Under the pieces are notes generated by a model. It searched no databases, was not told the DNA's origin, and saw only the letters and a program-made list of their open reading frames with translations. This document shows, piece after piece, positions 7,641 to 16,992 of a stretch of 64,000 nt of DNA; position 1 is the first letter of the stretch, and each line of letters opens with the position of its first letter. Source of the DNA: CAG-390 sp964384555 (GTDB lineage Bacteria > Bacillota > Clostridia > Oscillospirales > CAG-272). The stretch spans positions 186,001 through 250,000 of the forward strand of contig CAYLLA010000001.1 of assembly GCA_964384555.1 (NCBI GenBank), given 5' to 3'. The position numbers were made by a program, and so were the translations under genes.

Positions 7641-8999
7641 ATGCTTAATGTAACCGATATTATCGAAACAATAAATATGATACACGAGGAAAAACTCGAT
7701 ATCAGAACAGTCACCATGGGTATATCCCTTATCGACTGCGCAGGGGATGATATCTCCCGCGTGTGCGATCGGATATACGATAAGATAACCACACGTGCGG
7801 GCAGACTATGCTCTGTCGCCGACGATATTGAAAAGGAATACGGTATTCCGATCGTCAACCGCCGCGTCTCTGTCACCCCCATCTCGCTCGTAGGCGGCAG
7901 CTTTTCCTCCGAGGATTATGTAAAGATCGCCAAAACACTTGACCGCGCCGCAGATACGCTTGGCATAAACTTTATCGGCGGCTACGGAGCGCTGGTGCAA
8001 AAGGGAAGCACTCCGGGTGAGAGGCAGCTGATAGAATCGATCCCGTATGCACTGAACGAAACTCAAAAGGTCTGCTCCTCCGTCAATGTCGCATCCACCA
8101 AGGCCGGCATCAACATGGAGGCCATCCGTGTTATGGGCGGAATAATAAAAAAGACCGCCGAGCTTACCGCCGACCGTGATTCCATCGGTTGCGCAAAGCT
8201 TGTCGTGTTTGCAAACGTGCCGGAGGATAACCCCTTTATGGCAGGCGCTTTCCATGGCGTCAGCGAGCCGGAGGCGGTAATAAACGTTGGCGTATCAGGC
8301 CCGGGCACGGTTGCATCCGCAATAGCAAGAGCGGGGGATTGCGATCTCTCCGAGCTTGCCGAAACGGTAAAACGTACCGCCTTTAAGATCACGCGCGTGG
8401 GTCAGCTCGTTGCCGCCGAGGCATCCCGCAGACTTGATGTACCGTTTGGCATCGTTGATCTTTCATTGGCCCCCACACCCGCCGTCGGTGATTCGGTGGC
8501 GTATATCCTTGAGGAGATGGGTCTTGAGCAGTGCGGCGGCCCCGGCACTACGGCGGCGCTGGCACTCCTCAACGATGCCGTTAAAAAGGGCGGCGTTATG
8601 GCATCCTCGCATGTTGGCGGACTTTCCGGCGCATTTATCCCGGTATCCGAGGATGCGGGCATGATAGCCGCGGCAAGATCCGGTGCGCTTACCCTTGAAA
8701 AGCTTGAGGCAATGACGGCTGTTTGCTCGGTCGGCCTCGATATGATAGCTATCCCCGGTGATACCGAGGCAGATGTCATCTGCGGTCTTATCGCCGATGA
8801 GATATCTATTGGCGTTGCCAACACCAAGACCACCGCCGTGCGTGTTATCCCCGCCATCGGTAAAACGGTGGGGGATGAGGTCTCCTTTGGCGGACTCCTC
8901 GGTACAGCCCCCGTCATGCCGATAAATCGCCGCTCCCCCGCGCGCTTTATCGCACGCGGCGGCAGAATTCCCGCGCCGATCCACAGCCTCAAGAACTAA
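7641..8999 (+). CDS. UPF0210 (DUF711, PFL-family) protein
   Basis: A 452-residue protein starting MLNVTDIIETINMI and continuing with ISLIDCAGDD, NFIGGYGALVQKG, SSVNVASTKAGINM, NVGVSGPGTV and the C-terminal ANTKTTAVRVIPA, all hallmarks of UPF0210. The family is related in fold to the glycyl-radical enzymes pyruvate formate-lyase/ribonucleotide reductase but lacks a C-terminal glycyl-radical motif, and its biochemical role is not established. Its fixed pairing with the preceding ACT protein suggests regulation by, or binding of, an amino acid. No recognisable membrane segment or signal. Confidence 0.92.
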   Translation: MLNVTDIIETINMIHEEKLDIRTVTMGISLIDCAGDDISRVCDRIYDKITTRAGRLCSVADDIEKEYGIPIVNRRVSVTPISLVGGSFSSEDYVKIAKTLDRAADTLGINFIGGYGALVQKGSTPGERQLIESIPYALNETQKVCSSVNVASTKAGINMEAIRVMGGIIKKTAELTADRDSIGCAKLVVFANVPEDNPFMAGAFHGVSEPEAVINVGVSGPGTVASAIARAGDCDLSELAETVKRTAFKITRVGQLVAAEASRRLDVPFGIVDLSLAPTPAVGDSVAYILEEMGLEQCGGPGTTAALALLNDAVKKGGVMASSHVGGLSGAFIPVSEDAGMIAAARSGALTLEKLEAMTAVCSVGLDMIAIPGDTEADVICGLIADEISIGVANTKTTAVRVIPAIGKTVGDEVSFGGLLGTAPVMPINRRSPARFIARGGRIPAPIHSLKN

Positions 9000-9068
9000 A
9001 CCGCGGCGGCAACATAACGAAAAATTTAAATCAAACTTAACATATCAAATTGCAGAAAGGCTAATTGC

Positions 9069-10295
9069 ATGAAAAAGACAGTAATGAAAAAGTACGCACA
9101 GCTTATTGCCAAGACTGGTGCAAATGTGCAAAAGGGACAGGAGGTAATGGTGTATTCCTCCGTTGAGACCGCCGAATTTGCCCATATGGTCGTTGAGGAA
9201 TGCTACAAGTGCGGCGCAAAAAAAGTCATAGTCGAGTGGAGCTATCAGCCACTTGTTAAAACAAATTACCGTTATCGCACTCTTAAAACTCTTACAACCC
9301 TTGAAAAATGGGAGATCGAGCGTTGGGAGCACCGCGCAGAGGCTCTGCCCGCTATGATATATCTTGAATCAGAAGATCCGGACGGACTTGCGGGCATCAA
9401 CCTTCAAAAGATGGCAAAGACCAGCCAGGCAACATACCCCATCATAAAGCCATACCGCGATAAGATGGATAACAAGTATCAGTGGGTGATAGCGGCTGTG
9501 CCGGGTGAGCGTTGGGCAAAAAAGATGTTCCCGAAGCTTACCCGCAACCGCGCCGTTGAAAAGCTTTGGGAGGCGATACTCAGCGCCGCGCGTGCGGATG
9601 GTGAGGATCCCGTTGCCGATTGGCAGGCACATAATGAGGATATGGCGGCAAGGAGTCGCTATCTCAACGAGCTTGATATCGCGGAGCTTGAATATCACTC
9701 GTCCAACGGCACCGATTTTAAGGTTGGGCTCATCAAAAACGTCAACTTCCTCGGCGGTGCCGAAAATACGCTCGGCGGCGTTCGCTACAATCCCAATATG
9801 CCCACAGAGGAGGTCTTCACCTCCCCCATGCGCGGCTGTGCGGAGGGCGTGGTAGTTGCCACCCGCCCGCTTTCCTACCAGGGACAGCTGATAGAAAACT
9901 TTTCGGTAAGATTTGAGGGCGGTCGCGCCGTTGAGGTCCATGCCGAGAAGAATGAGGAGCTTTTGCGCCAGATGATATCTATGGATGAGGGTGCGGCATA
10001 CCTTGGCGAATGCGCACTCGTGCCGTATGATTCTCCCATCCAAAACTCGGGCCTTGTGTTCTATAACACACTTTTCGATGAAAATGCCTGCTGCCATCTC
10101 GCGCTCGGTCGCGGCTTCCCCGAGTGCGTAAAGGATCACGCAAATTACAGCGTTGAGGAATGCCATGAGATGGGCATCAACGATTCAATGATCCATGTTG
10201 ACTTTATGATAGGCTCGGCGGATCTTGAGATAACTGCCCATACGCGTGACGGCCGCAGTGTAAAGGTATTTGAAAACGGCAACTGGGCATTCTGA
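9069..10295 (+). CDS. aminopeptidase, M29 (AmpS/PepS) family
   Basis: Cytoplasmic metallo-aminopeptidase of 408 residues. Typical blocks are present: the N-terminal KYAQLIAKTGANVQKGQ, SSNGTDFKVGL, NMPTEEVFTSP (metal-ligand Glu pair), FSVRFEGGRAV, GECALVPYDSPIQNSG, LDENACCHLALG-like segment with His, and the terminal HVDFMIGSADLEI (His and Asp ligands). Releases N-terminal amino acids from peptides using two Zn/Co ions. The gene has a ribosome site (GAAAGG) and stands alone between the UPF0210 gene and a terminator. Confidence 0.92.
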   Translation: MKKTVMKKYAQLIAKTGANVQKGQEVMVYSSVETAEFAHMVVEECYKCGAKKVIVEWSYQPLVKTNYRYRTLKTLTTLEKWEIERWEHRAEALPAMIYLESEDPDGLAGINLQKMAKTSQATYPIIKPYRDKMDNKYQWVIAAVPGERWAKKMFPKLTRNRAVEKLWEAILSAARADGEDPVADWQAHNEDMAARSRYLNELDIAELEYHSSNGTDFKVGLIKNVNFLGGAENTLGGVRYNPNMPTEEVFTSPMRGCAEGVVVATRPLSYQGQLIENFSVRFEGGRAVEVHAEKNEELLRQMISMDEGAAYLGECALVPYDSPIQNSGLVFYNTLFDENACCHLALGRGFPECVKDHANYSVEECHEMGINDSMIHVDFMIGSADLEITAHTRDGRSVKVFENGNWAF

Positions 10296-10350
10296 TCCTC
10301 ACCGCATTCATATTTAGACATTTAGAAGAATATTTGATCAAATAATACAA

Positions 10351-10399
10351 AACGTTCAGCCGCACGATGCCATTGACATCGGGCGGCTGAGCGTTTTTT
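10351..10399. terminator. bidirectional terminator between M29 peptidase gene and polA
   Basis: AACGTTCAGCCGC / GCGGCTGAGCGTT stem with internal CGATG/CATCG pairing, a run of six T on the plus side and of four on the minus side. It lies between the ends of two convergent genes. Confidence 0.9.
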
Positions 10400-10415
10400 G
10401 CTTTTTATAGAGTCT

Positions 10416-13004
10416 TCACATCTCAAACCAGCGGTGGCCGGTGCTGAGATCGACCGTAAGCGGCACCGAGAGGGCGGCCGCGCCCTCCATCTCCTCGCGC
10501 AGTATCACGGCGGCTCGCTCTGCATCGCTCTGCGCGGCCTCAACTATCAGCTCGTCATGTACTTGGAGGATCAGCTTTGCATCAAGCCCCTCTTTTTCGA
10601 TCCTGCGGCTTACGTTCAGCATGGCAAGCTTGACTATATCCGCGGCACTGCCCTGGATCGGGCTGTTCATGGCCACGCGCTCGCCAAACTTACGCGCCAC
10701 GGCGTTGTGGCCGCTGATCTCCGGAATATACCTGCGCCGGCCGAAAAGAGTGGTTACATATCCGTTTTGCCGCGCCTCGGTGACAATATCCTTAAGATAC
10801 GCATCCACCTCGGGGTAGGATGCAAGATAATTTGCGATATATGCCCGCGCTTGCTTTACCGGAATGCCGAGATCTCCCGCCAGCGAAAAATCGCTGATGC
10901 CGTAAACGATCCCAAAGTTTACTGCCTTGGCGCGTTTGCGCTGTTCGGGTGTTACATCCTCGGGCGAGATGCCAAACACCGCCGCGGCGGTAGATGTGTG
11001 GATATCCGCACCACTGCGGAAGGCCTCTATCATCGTACTGTCGCCTGATATATGTGCCAACAGCCGCAGTTCAATCTGCGAGTAGTCGGCATCAACAAGA
11101 ACTCGTCCCGGTGCGGCAAGAAAATATTTTCTCAGCTCGCGCCCCTCGTCGGTCCGTATCGGAATATTTTGCAGATTCGGCTCGGCGGACGAAAGTCTGC
11201 CTGTTGCCGTGCCTGTCTGTTTAAAGGACGTGTGTACTCTGCCGTGATCGTCCGCTACCTTTAAAAGACCGACAACATATGTGCTGTAGAGCTTTGAGAG
11301 CTTTCTGTATTCAAGCACATCCCGCACTATCTTGTGGTCGGGGGCAAGCTTTTCAAGTATATCGGCGTTAGTTGAATACCCACTTTTGGTCTTTTTTGCG
11401 TGCGGAAGCTCCAAACGCTCAAACAGTACCTCGCCGAGCTGTTTGGGGGAATTGATGTTAAAATCCACTCCCGCCTCCCGCATCACCTCTGCGGTAAGCG
11501 AGTCGGCACGCGCCGAAAGTTCCGCGCCGTACTCCTCAAGTCCCGCGCGGTCTATTAAAAAGCCCGCCTCTTCCATGTCCGCCAAAACGCCTGCCAGCGG
11601 CATCTCTATTTGTCGGAAAAGCCTTGCCGATGCCGTGTCATCAAGCTTTTCATCAAGCGCTCGGCGCAGTCGGTACACACGCTCGGCATCGCTCATGCCG
11701 TCGGACGTTCCGAGATATTTCTCGCAAAGTGCGGGGAGCTCAAAATGTCCCTGCGGGTCAAGCACGTAGGCCGCAAGCATCACATCGTATATATCGGCAT
11801 CGGTGTTGAATTCAAACCGTCCGCCGCTTGACCTGTGTATCAGTTCGCGCACACCCTTGCAGTCATAGCAGGATATACCGTGTGCGCGGCAAAGTGCCGC
11901 CATGCACTCATCATCAATAGGCGCGGTGGCAAGCGTTTTGCCGTCAAATAAAGATATCTCATCCTCACTTACTGCAACTGCAATGCACTCACCGCTGTCT
12001 TTTGCGTCGCTCGATGTGTCAGATGGCATTTTTTCGGTGCACATGCGTTCAAGTATCGCCAAAAGTGCCGCTCTGTCGCCGATCTCGATGCTCTCCGCGG
12101 GTGAGGATACAACAGGGATACTTGCTTCCTCCGGCGGCAGATCGAGCTTTTCAAGCAACCGCCCGAATTCAAGCCTTGTAAGTATCCTGCGTGCCTCGGC
12201 GGGATCCGGGCGACCGCAGGCAAGCTCCGTGATATTCGGCACTGTGGGAACAGCACGATATATCGTTGCAAGCTCGCGCGAAAGATAAGCCGACTCGCGC
12301 CCCGCGGTGAGCTTTGCGGCCATGGCGGGCTTGATGCTCGGCGAAGATGTATAACCATCATATACTCCGTCAAGCGAGCCGAACTCCGATATAAGCTTTT
12401 GCGCACCCTTCTCGCCAATGCCGGGAATACCGGGAATATTGTCGGAGGTGTCTCCCATTATCGCTTTCATGTCAATAAAAGCCTCGGGATCTATACCGTA
12501 CTCGGCCAAAAACCTCTCGCGGTCGAAGTTTATATTCTCCTTGTTGGTCGCAAGCAGGACGGTGGTGCGGTCGCTTATCAGCTGAAGCGAATCGCGGTCA
12601 CCGGTAAATATAAAACAGCGAGTGTCCGGGTCGGGGTCGGAGTCGCACTTGGCGGCGATCGTACCTAAAATATCGTCCGCCTCATATCCCTCTGTCTCTA
12701 TTACGGTAAAGCCGAGCGCACGGCAAAGCTCGTGTGCCCAGGGGAGCTGAAGTGCCAGCTCCTCCGGCATCGGCTTTCTGCCCGCCTTGTAGGCATCGTA
12801 CTTTTTATGCCTGAATGTCGGAGCTTTCAGGTCAAACGCCACCGCGCAGTTGGTGGGGGAGAGGACCGACAGCTGGCGCATGAGCATGTTCGTCATGCCG
12901 TAAAGAGCGTTTGTGGGGAGGCCGTCATGTGTGGATAACGGCCTTATTCCGTAAAAAGCGCGATTTAATATGCTGTTGCCGTCAACGGCAAGTATCTTTT
13001 TCAT
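10416..13004 (-). CDS. polA: DNA polymerase I
   Basis: Repair and Okazaki-fragment-processing polymerase. Residues 1-290 form the 5'-3' exonuclease (ILAVDGNSILNRAFYG, FIFTGDRDSLQL, GDTSDNIPGIPGIGEKGA). The middle domain lacks the Asp-x-Glu and other acidic residues of the 3'-5' proofreading site, as in Bacillus Pol I. The polymerase domain carries motif A (DADYSQIELRLLAH), motif B (KRAKAVNFGIVYG) and motif C (LQVHDELIVE). The start is placed at the ATG preceding KKILAVDGN, giving 862 residues: an upstream in-frame start at 13067 lies at the predicted transcription start and has no ribosome site, whereas GAGGGG precedes the chosen ATG. Confidence 0.96.
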   Translation of the reverse strand: MKKILAVDGNSILNRAFYGIRPLSTHDGLPTNALYGMTNMLMRQLSVLSPTNCAVAFDLKAPTFRHKKYDAYKAGRKPMPEELALQLPWAHELCRALGFTVIETEGYEADDILGTIAAKCDSDPDPDTRCFIFTGDRDSLQLISDRTTVLLATNKENINFDRERFLAEYGIDPEAFIDMKAIMGDTSDNIPGIPGIGEKGAQKLISEFGSLDGVYDGYTSSPSIKPAMAAKLTAGRESAYLSRELATIYRAVPTVPNITELACGRPDPAEARRILTRLEFGRLLEKLDLPPEEASIPVVSSPAESIEIGDRAALLAILERMCTEKMPSDTSSDAKDSGECIAVAVSEDEISLFDGKTLATAPIDDECMAALCRAHGISCYDCKGVRELIHRSSGGRFEFNTDADIYDVMLAAYVLDPQGHFELPALCEKYLGTSDGMSDAERVYRLRRALDEKLDDTASARLFRQIEMPLAGVLADMEEAGFLIDRAGLEEYGAELSARADSLTAEVMREAGVDFNINSPKQLGEVLFERLELPHAKKTKSGYSTNADILEKLAPDHKIVRDVLEYRKLSKLYSTYVVGLLKVADDHGRVHTSFKQTGTATGRLSSAEPNLQNIPIRTDEGRELRKYFLAAPGRVLVDADYSQIELRLLAHISGDSTMIEAFRSGADIHTSTAAAVFGISPEDVTPEQRKRAKAVNFGIVYGISDFSLAGDLGIPVKQARAYIANYLASYPEVDAYLKDIVTEARQNGYVTTLFGRRRYIPEISGHNAVARKFGERVAMNSPIQGSAADIVKLAMLNVSRRIEKEGLDAKLILQVHDELIVEAAQSDAERAAVILREEMEGAAALSVPLTVDLSTGHRWFEM

Positions 13005-13074
13005 ATGTTTACCATATCCCCTCGCGGCGGCGAGGAGCCTTTCTGTCATCGATGTCATCGATATCACTTTTTAT

Positions 13075-13103
13075 AGTATACCACCAAATGCCGCCGCGGT
13101 CAA
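13075..13103 (-). promoter_or_regulatory. sigma-A promoter of polA
   Basis: On the minus strand TTGACC (13103-13098) and TATACT (13080-13075), 17-bp spacer, with TG one base before the -10. The implied start near 13068 supports translation starting at 13004. Confidence 0.75.
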
Positions 13104-13146
13104 GAATGATAATAAAATAACTTTTGGGATGATGTAATATTCGCTA

Positions 13147-13175
13147 TTGCAAAAAAAGGGCATGTGTGATATAAT
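13147..13175 (+). promoter_or_regulatory. sigma-A promoter of the cytidylate-kinase-like gene
   Basis: TTGCAA and TATAAT with a 17-bp spacer and an extended -10 (TGATATAAT). It is divergent to the polA promoter. Confidence 0.75.
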
Positions 13176-13244
13176 GTATCTGTAGAAAAATTTTTTGCGG
13201 CGGCAGTGTATCACAGCCGCTAAAATACAAGGAGGTACCGAATC

Positions 13245-13874
13245 ATGTCAGAAAACAACAACTATGTTATCACCATTGCTCGTCAATACGGAAGCGGAGG
13301 GCGTGAGGTCGGAGTTCATCTTGCAGAGCTGCTCGGTATCAAAGCGTATGACCGTGAGCTTATAACGATGGCGGCGCAAAAAAGCGGAATGTCCAGCGAG
13401 ATACTCGACCATGCCGATGAAAAGGCTACAAACAGCCTGCTCTATACGCTGGCACTCGGCTCATCTTACTACGGCGCCGCATCTATCGGCACAGATGTTC
13501 CCATCAATGATAAGCTTTTTATCACCCAGTCGCAGATAATTCGCGATCTCGCGGCATCCGAGCCCTGCATAGTGATAGGCAGATGCTCCGATTATGTACT
13601 GCGCAATACCCCCGCGCGTTTTTCTGTCTTTATCTACGCACCGGTTGAGGCGCGTATACAAAGAGTGATCGAGCGCGGCGCGGCGAAAACCGAAAAAGAG
13701 GCACGCGACCTTATATCCCGCACCGACAAGCGCAGGATCAACTACTATAACTACTACACAGGCAGAAAATGGGGCAATCCCGATAACTATAATATGATGC
13801 TTGACAGCTCGTTTTTGGGTATTGATGGTTCGGCGCGTGCGATAGCCGACGTTTATCGTGAAAAAATGTGCTGA
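13245..13874 (+). CDS. cytidylate kinase-like family protein
   Basis: A 209-residue P-loop NMP-kinase relative. The start YVITIARQYGSGGREVGVHLAELLG carries the variant phosphate loop G-S-G-G-R-E-V-G of the cytidylate-kinase-like (Cmk type 2, PF13189-like) family. Further on are CIVIGRCSDYVL, FIYAPVEARIQRV with the lid region EKEARDLISRTDKRR, and NYNMMLDSSFLG. Genuine Cmk is normally about 220 residues and begins IAIDGPAGSGKS; this paralogue family is widespread in Clostridia, and its substrate is not established. A consensus GGAGG ribosome site precedes the ATG. Confidence 0.85.
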   Translation: MSENNNYVITIARQYGSGGREVGVHLAELLGIKAYDRELITMAAQKSGMSSEILDHADEKATNSLLYTLALGSSYYGAASIGTDVPINDKLFITQSQIIRDLAASEPCIVIGRCSDYVLRNTPARFSVFIYAPVEARIQRVIERGAAKTEKEARDLISRTDKRRINYYNYYTGRKWGNPDNYNMMLDSSFLGIDGSARAIADVYREKMC

Positions 13875-13958
13875 CAGCTTGCGCACAAAACTGAATACAA
13901 AAAAGAAATTTTAACTTGACCACTATATCAAACCAAGTGATCCAAAGGAGATATTAAA

Positions 13959-15353
13959 ATGAAAAAATCGCTTTTGTTTTATGTTTTGATCCTTGTTGTG
14001 CTGACGTCACTTATGTGCGCATGCGAGAGCGGAGGCAATGGTGAGATCACCACCGCCGATCCCACATCCACCACTGCCGCACCTGCGCCGGATACAAGTG
14101 CCGCAGAGCCGGAAACGACTGCCGCGGTACAGACGGAAGCCGTCACCACGCTCCCCGAGACCACATCCCCCGCTCCCGCCGAGCCTGTGATCGTTGGGGT
14201 AAAATGGAACTGTGGCTATGTCGGCTCCGACCAAAACGCGCAAAACTATGTCAACAAGATAAAGGAGAACGGCGGTTCTTACTCCTATTCCGATGTTATA
14301 ACCATCTCAAAAGCAGGAACGAAGATCTACTTTACCGATGATAACACCAATTCAAACGGAGATGTGAATTTTGCATCCGCCGCGGCGTATGTAATATCCT
14401 CCTGGAAATGGGTCGATAACGATTGGGTCATTGATCTTGACGGAGCAAATTATCGCGGTTGCGGCAACGCGGCAAGTGATATATCGGTCGCCAATGCCGA
14501 TGGCAGTGTAACATATGTTTACACCACCTCAAAGGATAACGAAAATATAAGGCTTTGCTTCCGCTCGGGTCAAAAGTCATCCTTTACCCCTGCAAAATTC
14601 CCGAATGTATACGCCGAGTTTACCGGCGAGGCGGGAACCATCAGCGTTTCCAACCGCGAACAAGAGGCATTTGATGCATATATCGCCGATGCAAAGGCGA
14701 ATATCAAATATCCAAATCTCAAAGGACTTACCATCAACTTTATCGGGGATAGCTATTTTGCAGGTAACGGTCTTGACCCCAACCACGTTTGGCCGTCGCT
14801 TATCACTACCATTTACGATATGAAGGGCACGAACTACGGCAAAAACGGCTCAACTGTCTCCAATTACGTGACGGATAAGAACCCCATGTGCGTGCGCTAC
14901 AAAACGATGGCAAGCAACTCCCCTGATATCGTTATCTTTGAGGGTGGCAGAAATGACTATAACAAGCTCGTACCCATCGGCACCAACGACTCCACCGATA
15001 CCAAGACCTTTAAAGGCGCGCTTAACGTTCTTATCGACGGTCTTATCAAAAAATACCCCAACGCGGTGATCATGGGCGTAACACCTTGGAAGGTCTCGGG
15101 TGCAAATAACATCGGCAACACCGTAGGCGATTATGCCGATGCCATGCGTGAGATCTGCGCCATCAAGGGTGTGCCTTGCTTCAGCGCAGACGATCCCGCG
15201 CTGTCAGGCGTAGATATGACGGATGCCGGCTTCAGAGCGAAATATTCAATGAAGCCTACAGATGTCAGCCACCTCAATCTCGAGGGACACAAGCTGGTGC
15301 TTCCCGCATTTGAAAAATTCATCTCCGAGACCTACGCCTCCGCCAAAAAATAA
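13959..15353 (+). CDS. SGNH/GDSL-hydrolase lipoprotein
   Basis: An exported, probably lipid-anchored esterase. The N-terminal hydrophobic signal ends LTSLMCAC; Cys20 or Cys22 is the likely lipidated residue. A Thr/Pro/Ala linker covers residues 29-76. Residues 77-230 form a beta-rich domain of unknown type. Residues 256-460 form the SGNH hydrolase: FIGDSYFAG (Ser265), YGKNGS, EGGRNDY (Asn332), and the catalytic pair DVSHLN (Asp435, His438). In this family such enzymes deacetylate carbohydrates or cleave esters. AAAGGAG precedes the ATG. It is monocistronic, and no sugar-utilisation genes surround it, so the substrate is open. Confidence 0.85.
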   Translation: MKKSLLFYVLILVVLTSLMCACESGGNGEITTADPTSTTAAPAPDTSAAEPETTAAVQTEAVTTLPETTSPAPAEPVIVGVKWNCGYVGSDQNAQNYVNKIKENGGSYSYSDVITISKAGTKIYFTDDNTNSNGDVNFASAAAYVISSWKWVDNDWVIDLDGANYRGCGNAASDISVANADGSVTYVYTTSKDNENIRLCFRSGQKSSFTPAKFPNVYAEFTGEAGTISVSNREQEAFDAYIADAKANIKYPNLKGLTINFIGDSYFAGNGLDPNHVWPSLITTIYDMKGTNYGKNGSTVSNYVTDKNPMCVRYKTMASNSPDIVIFEGGRNDYNKLVPIGTNDSTDTKTFKGALNVLIDGLIKKYPNAVIMGVTPWKVSGANNIGNTVGDYADAMREICAIKGVPCFSADDPALSGVDMTDAGFRAKYSMKPTDVSHLNLEGHKLVLPAFEKFISETYASAKK

Positions 15354-15420
15354 GGCCGTATGCGCATCCTTATGATCCGCCGCACGCAAAAGTAAGACAA
15401 CGGCCGGATCAAAACAAAAA

Positions 15421-15449
15421 ACTGCTGCCGCATTAATTGCGGCAGCAGT
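15421..15449 (-). terminator. terminator of the minus-strand HAD hydrolase gene
   Basis: Perfect 11-bp stem (ACTGCTGCCGC / GCGGCAGCAGT), 7-nt loop. On the minus strand the stem is followed by TTTTTTGTTTT; there is no T run on the plus side. Confidence 0.88.
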
Positions 15450-15475
15450 AAGTGAAGAACTATTGTGATCGATCG

Positions 15476-16099
15476 TCAGCCGATTATCGATATCATATCA
15501 TGCATATCGCGTATTATGTGCTCGCATTTAAAGTCATCGTAAAAATGACCGTCATCAAATAGGCAGCCGTGTACGCCGGCATTTAGCCCTGCCAGCACAT
15601 CAATATCCCTGTCGCCGACCATCAGAGTGCGATCCTTGTCAAGTGAGTAACGCTCGCAAAGGAAGTTGAGCGCGTCCGGTGCGGGCTTGGAGGGGAACTT
15701 CATTGTGCTGTCGATGATAAATGTAAACTTATCAAGTAACCCCCAACGTTCAAGCAATGTAGCGGGGAACTTATCCGAGTGCGTGTACAAAAAGTTGCGC
15801 TTTCCGTTGGCTACGGCATACTCAAGCGCCTCGGGCACGCCGGGAACGGGGTGTCCCTCCTCCAGTGCCAGCCGCTGATATATCTCGTACATCATTTTTT
15901 TGGCTTCCATGCGGCGATCCGCCACATAAAAGCTCAGCGCATGGCGCACGGATATCTTCAGATGCCCCAGTACTGCCTCGTAGCTGTCGTGTATTCCGAA
16001 AGATTCAAGTGTTTCGTGGAGTGCGCGGGTAAAATAGGGATAGGAATCGGCTATCGTTCCGTCAAAATCATAAACTATATTGTCGTATTTTCCAAGCAT
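15476..16099 (-). CDS. HAD-superfamily hydrolase (phosphoglycolate-phosphatase-like)
   Basis: A 207-residue cytoplasmic phosphatase. Motif I is YDFDGTIADSYP (nucleophile Asp and acid Asp). A helical cap follows (residues 15-80), then motif II-type Thr/Ser (FLYTHSD), motif III Lys (KFPSKPAPDAL) and motif IV MVGDRDIDVLAG. This matches the subclass I, Gph/PgmB-like group, which act on small sugar phosphates or 2-phosphoglycolate. The ATG follows AAGGAAAG. It may be co-transcribed with the membrane-protein gene upstream (83-nt gap). Confidence 0.85.
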   Translation of the reverse strand: MLGKYDNIVYDFDGTIADSYPYFTRALHETLESFGIHDSYEAVLGHLKISVRHALSFYVADRRMEAKKMMYEIYQRLALEEGHPVPGVPEALEYAVANGKRNFLYTHSDKFPATLLERWGLLDKFTFIIDSTMKFPSKPAPDALNFLCERYSLDKDRTLMVGDRDIDVLAGLNAGVHGCLFDDGHFYDDFKCEHIIRDMHDMISIIG

Positions 16100-16182
16100 A
16101 GTACATTCTTTCCTTATTTATTCGTTTTGAGTTTGTGTATCTGTTGCTTTTGAGTAGTTTTTCGCCCAAGCGAACGCGATTG

Positions 16183-16779
16183 TTATTTGTCCAGCTTTGC
16201 GTTGCGCTTTTTCTCAGCCTCCTCAGGTGTTTCGGCGATGTTGATCCGAGTGAGGTGAAGGTTGAGTATACCAAACCAGTAACCGAAAAGACCCGCAAGC
16301 AGTCCGGGGATGATGATCAAAAAGTATGAGATCCAGTAGGCGTTGGCCGGCTGTGCGCCTATTTTGATGTAGGAGAGCAGGCCTGTGTACATGCCCTGTA
16401 CCCATATTGCGATCATTGATGTGATCCCGCCGAGGGTTGAGAAAAATTCAATATCGCAAAACAGCTGAGCCAGCATTATTATGACCGCAAATACAAAATT
16501 GGGAACGGATGCCCACAGCGCCATATAAAGACCCGTCAGCGGGCGGCGCGGCATGCGGCCGGCATCTATTGCGGGGATGTTCTTATATCCGATCTCCCAG
16601 AGCACCGAATAGTTTAAAAACACAAAAAACAAAATGGCAAAAATGCTTGTGACGAGCTTAAGCGTTTGGTTGTCCGCCAGGCCGCATGCAATTGCAAGCA
16701 CGTTGCCAAAGATAGATATCGCCAGCTGATTTATAAACAGCTTTACGATCGTGTAGGAATTTTTCTTAAAAAAGTCCAT
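16183..16779 (-). CDS. unrecognised integral membrane protein (198 aa)
   Basis: Hydropathy by eye gives about five membrane segments: residues 14-34, 40-62, 88-108, 112-134 and 148-174, with a charged C-terminal tail (EEAEKKRNAKLDK). The GxLAGLFGYWFGI segment is glycine-rich. I recognise no family. An AAAGGAAA ribosome site precedes the ATG, and a good promoter lies 56 nt further upstream. Gene order with the HAD phosphatase suggests one transcript. Confidence 0.7.
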   Translation of the reverse strand: MDFFKKNSYTIVKLFINQLAISIFGNVLAIACGLADNQTLKLVTSIFAILFFVFLNYSVLWEIGYKNIPAIDAGRMPRRPLTGLYMALWASVPNFVFAVIIMLAQLFCDIEFFSTLGGITSMIAIWVQGMYTGLLSYIKIGAQPANAYWISYFLIIIPGLLAGLFGYWFGILNLHLTRINIAETPEEAEKKRNAKLDK

Positions 16780-16834
16780 GGCAAGAATTTCCTTTCGCGG
16801 CGATGTCGCCGTTAGATCTGAATTTTATATACTT

Positions 16835-16863
16835 ATTATATAGTCTCGGGCGCAAAAATGCAA
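16835..16863 (-). promoter_or_regulatory. sigma-A promoter of the membrane-protein/HAD operon
   Basis: Minus strand TTGCAT (16863-16858) and TATAAT (16840-16835) with a 17-bp spacer. Confidence 0.65.
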
Positions 16864-16992
16864 TATCAAAGCCCGAAAATTTACACTTTATCCACCAAAA
16901 CGGTCATCATATTACATAACAGATGAGAGACCGTCCATGTTTTTATGCCTGCGGCGGATATGGTGAATACCGCAGAAAGATGAGGTGGGTAA

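Noticed and set aside
9369..10166. 265-codon open frame antisense to the M29 aminopeptidase gene
   Set aside because: Composition without pattern and no ribosome site; a shadow of a real gene.
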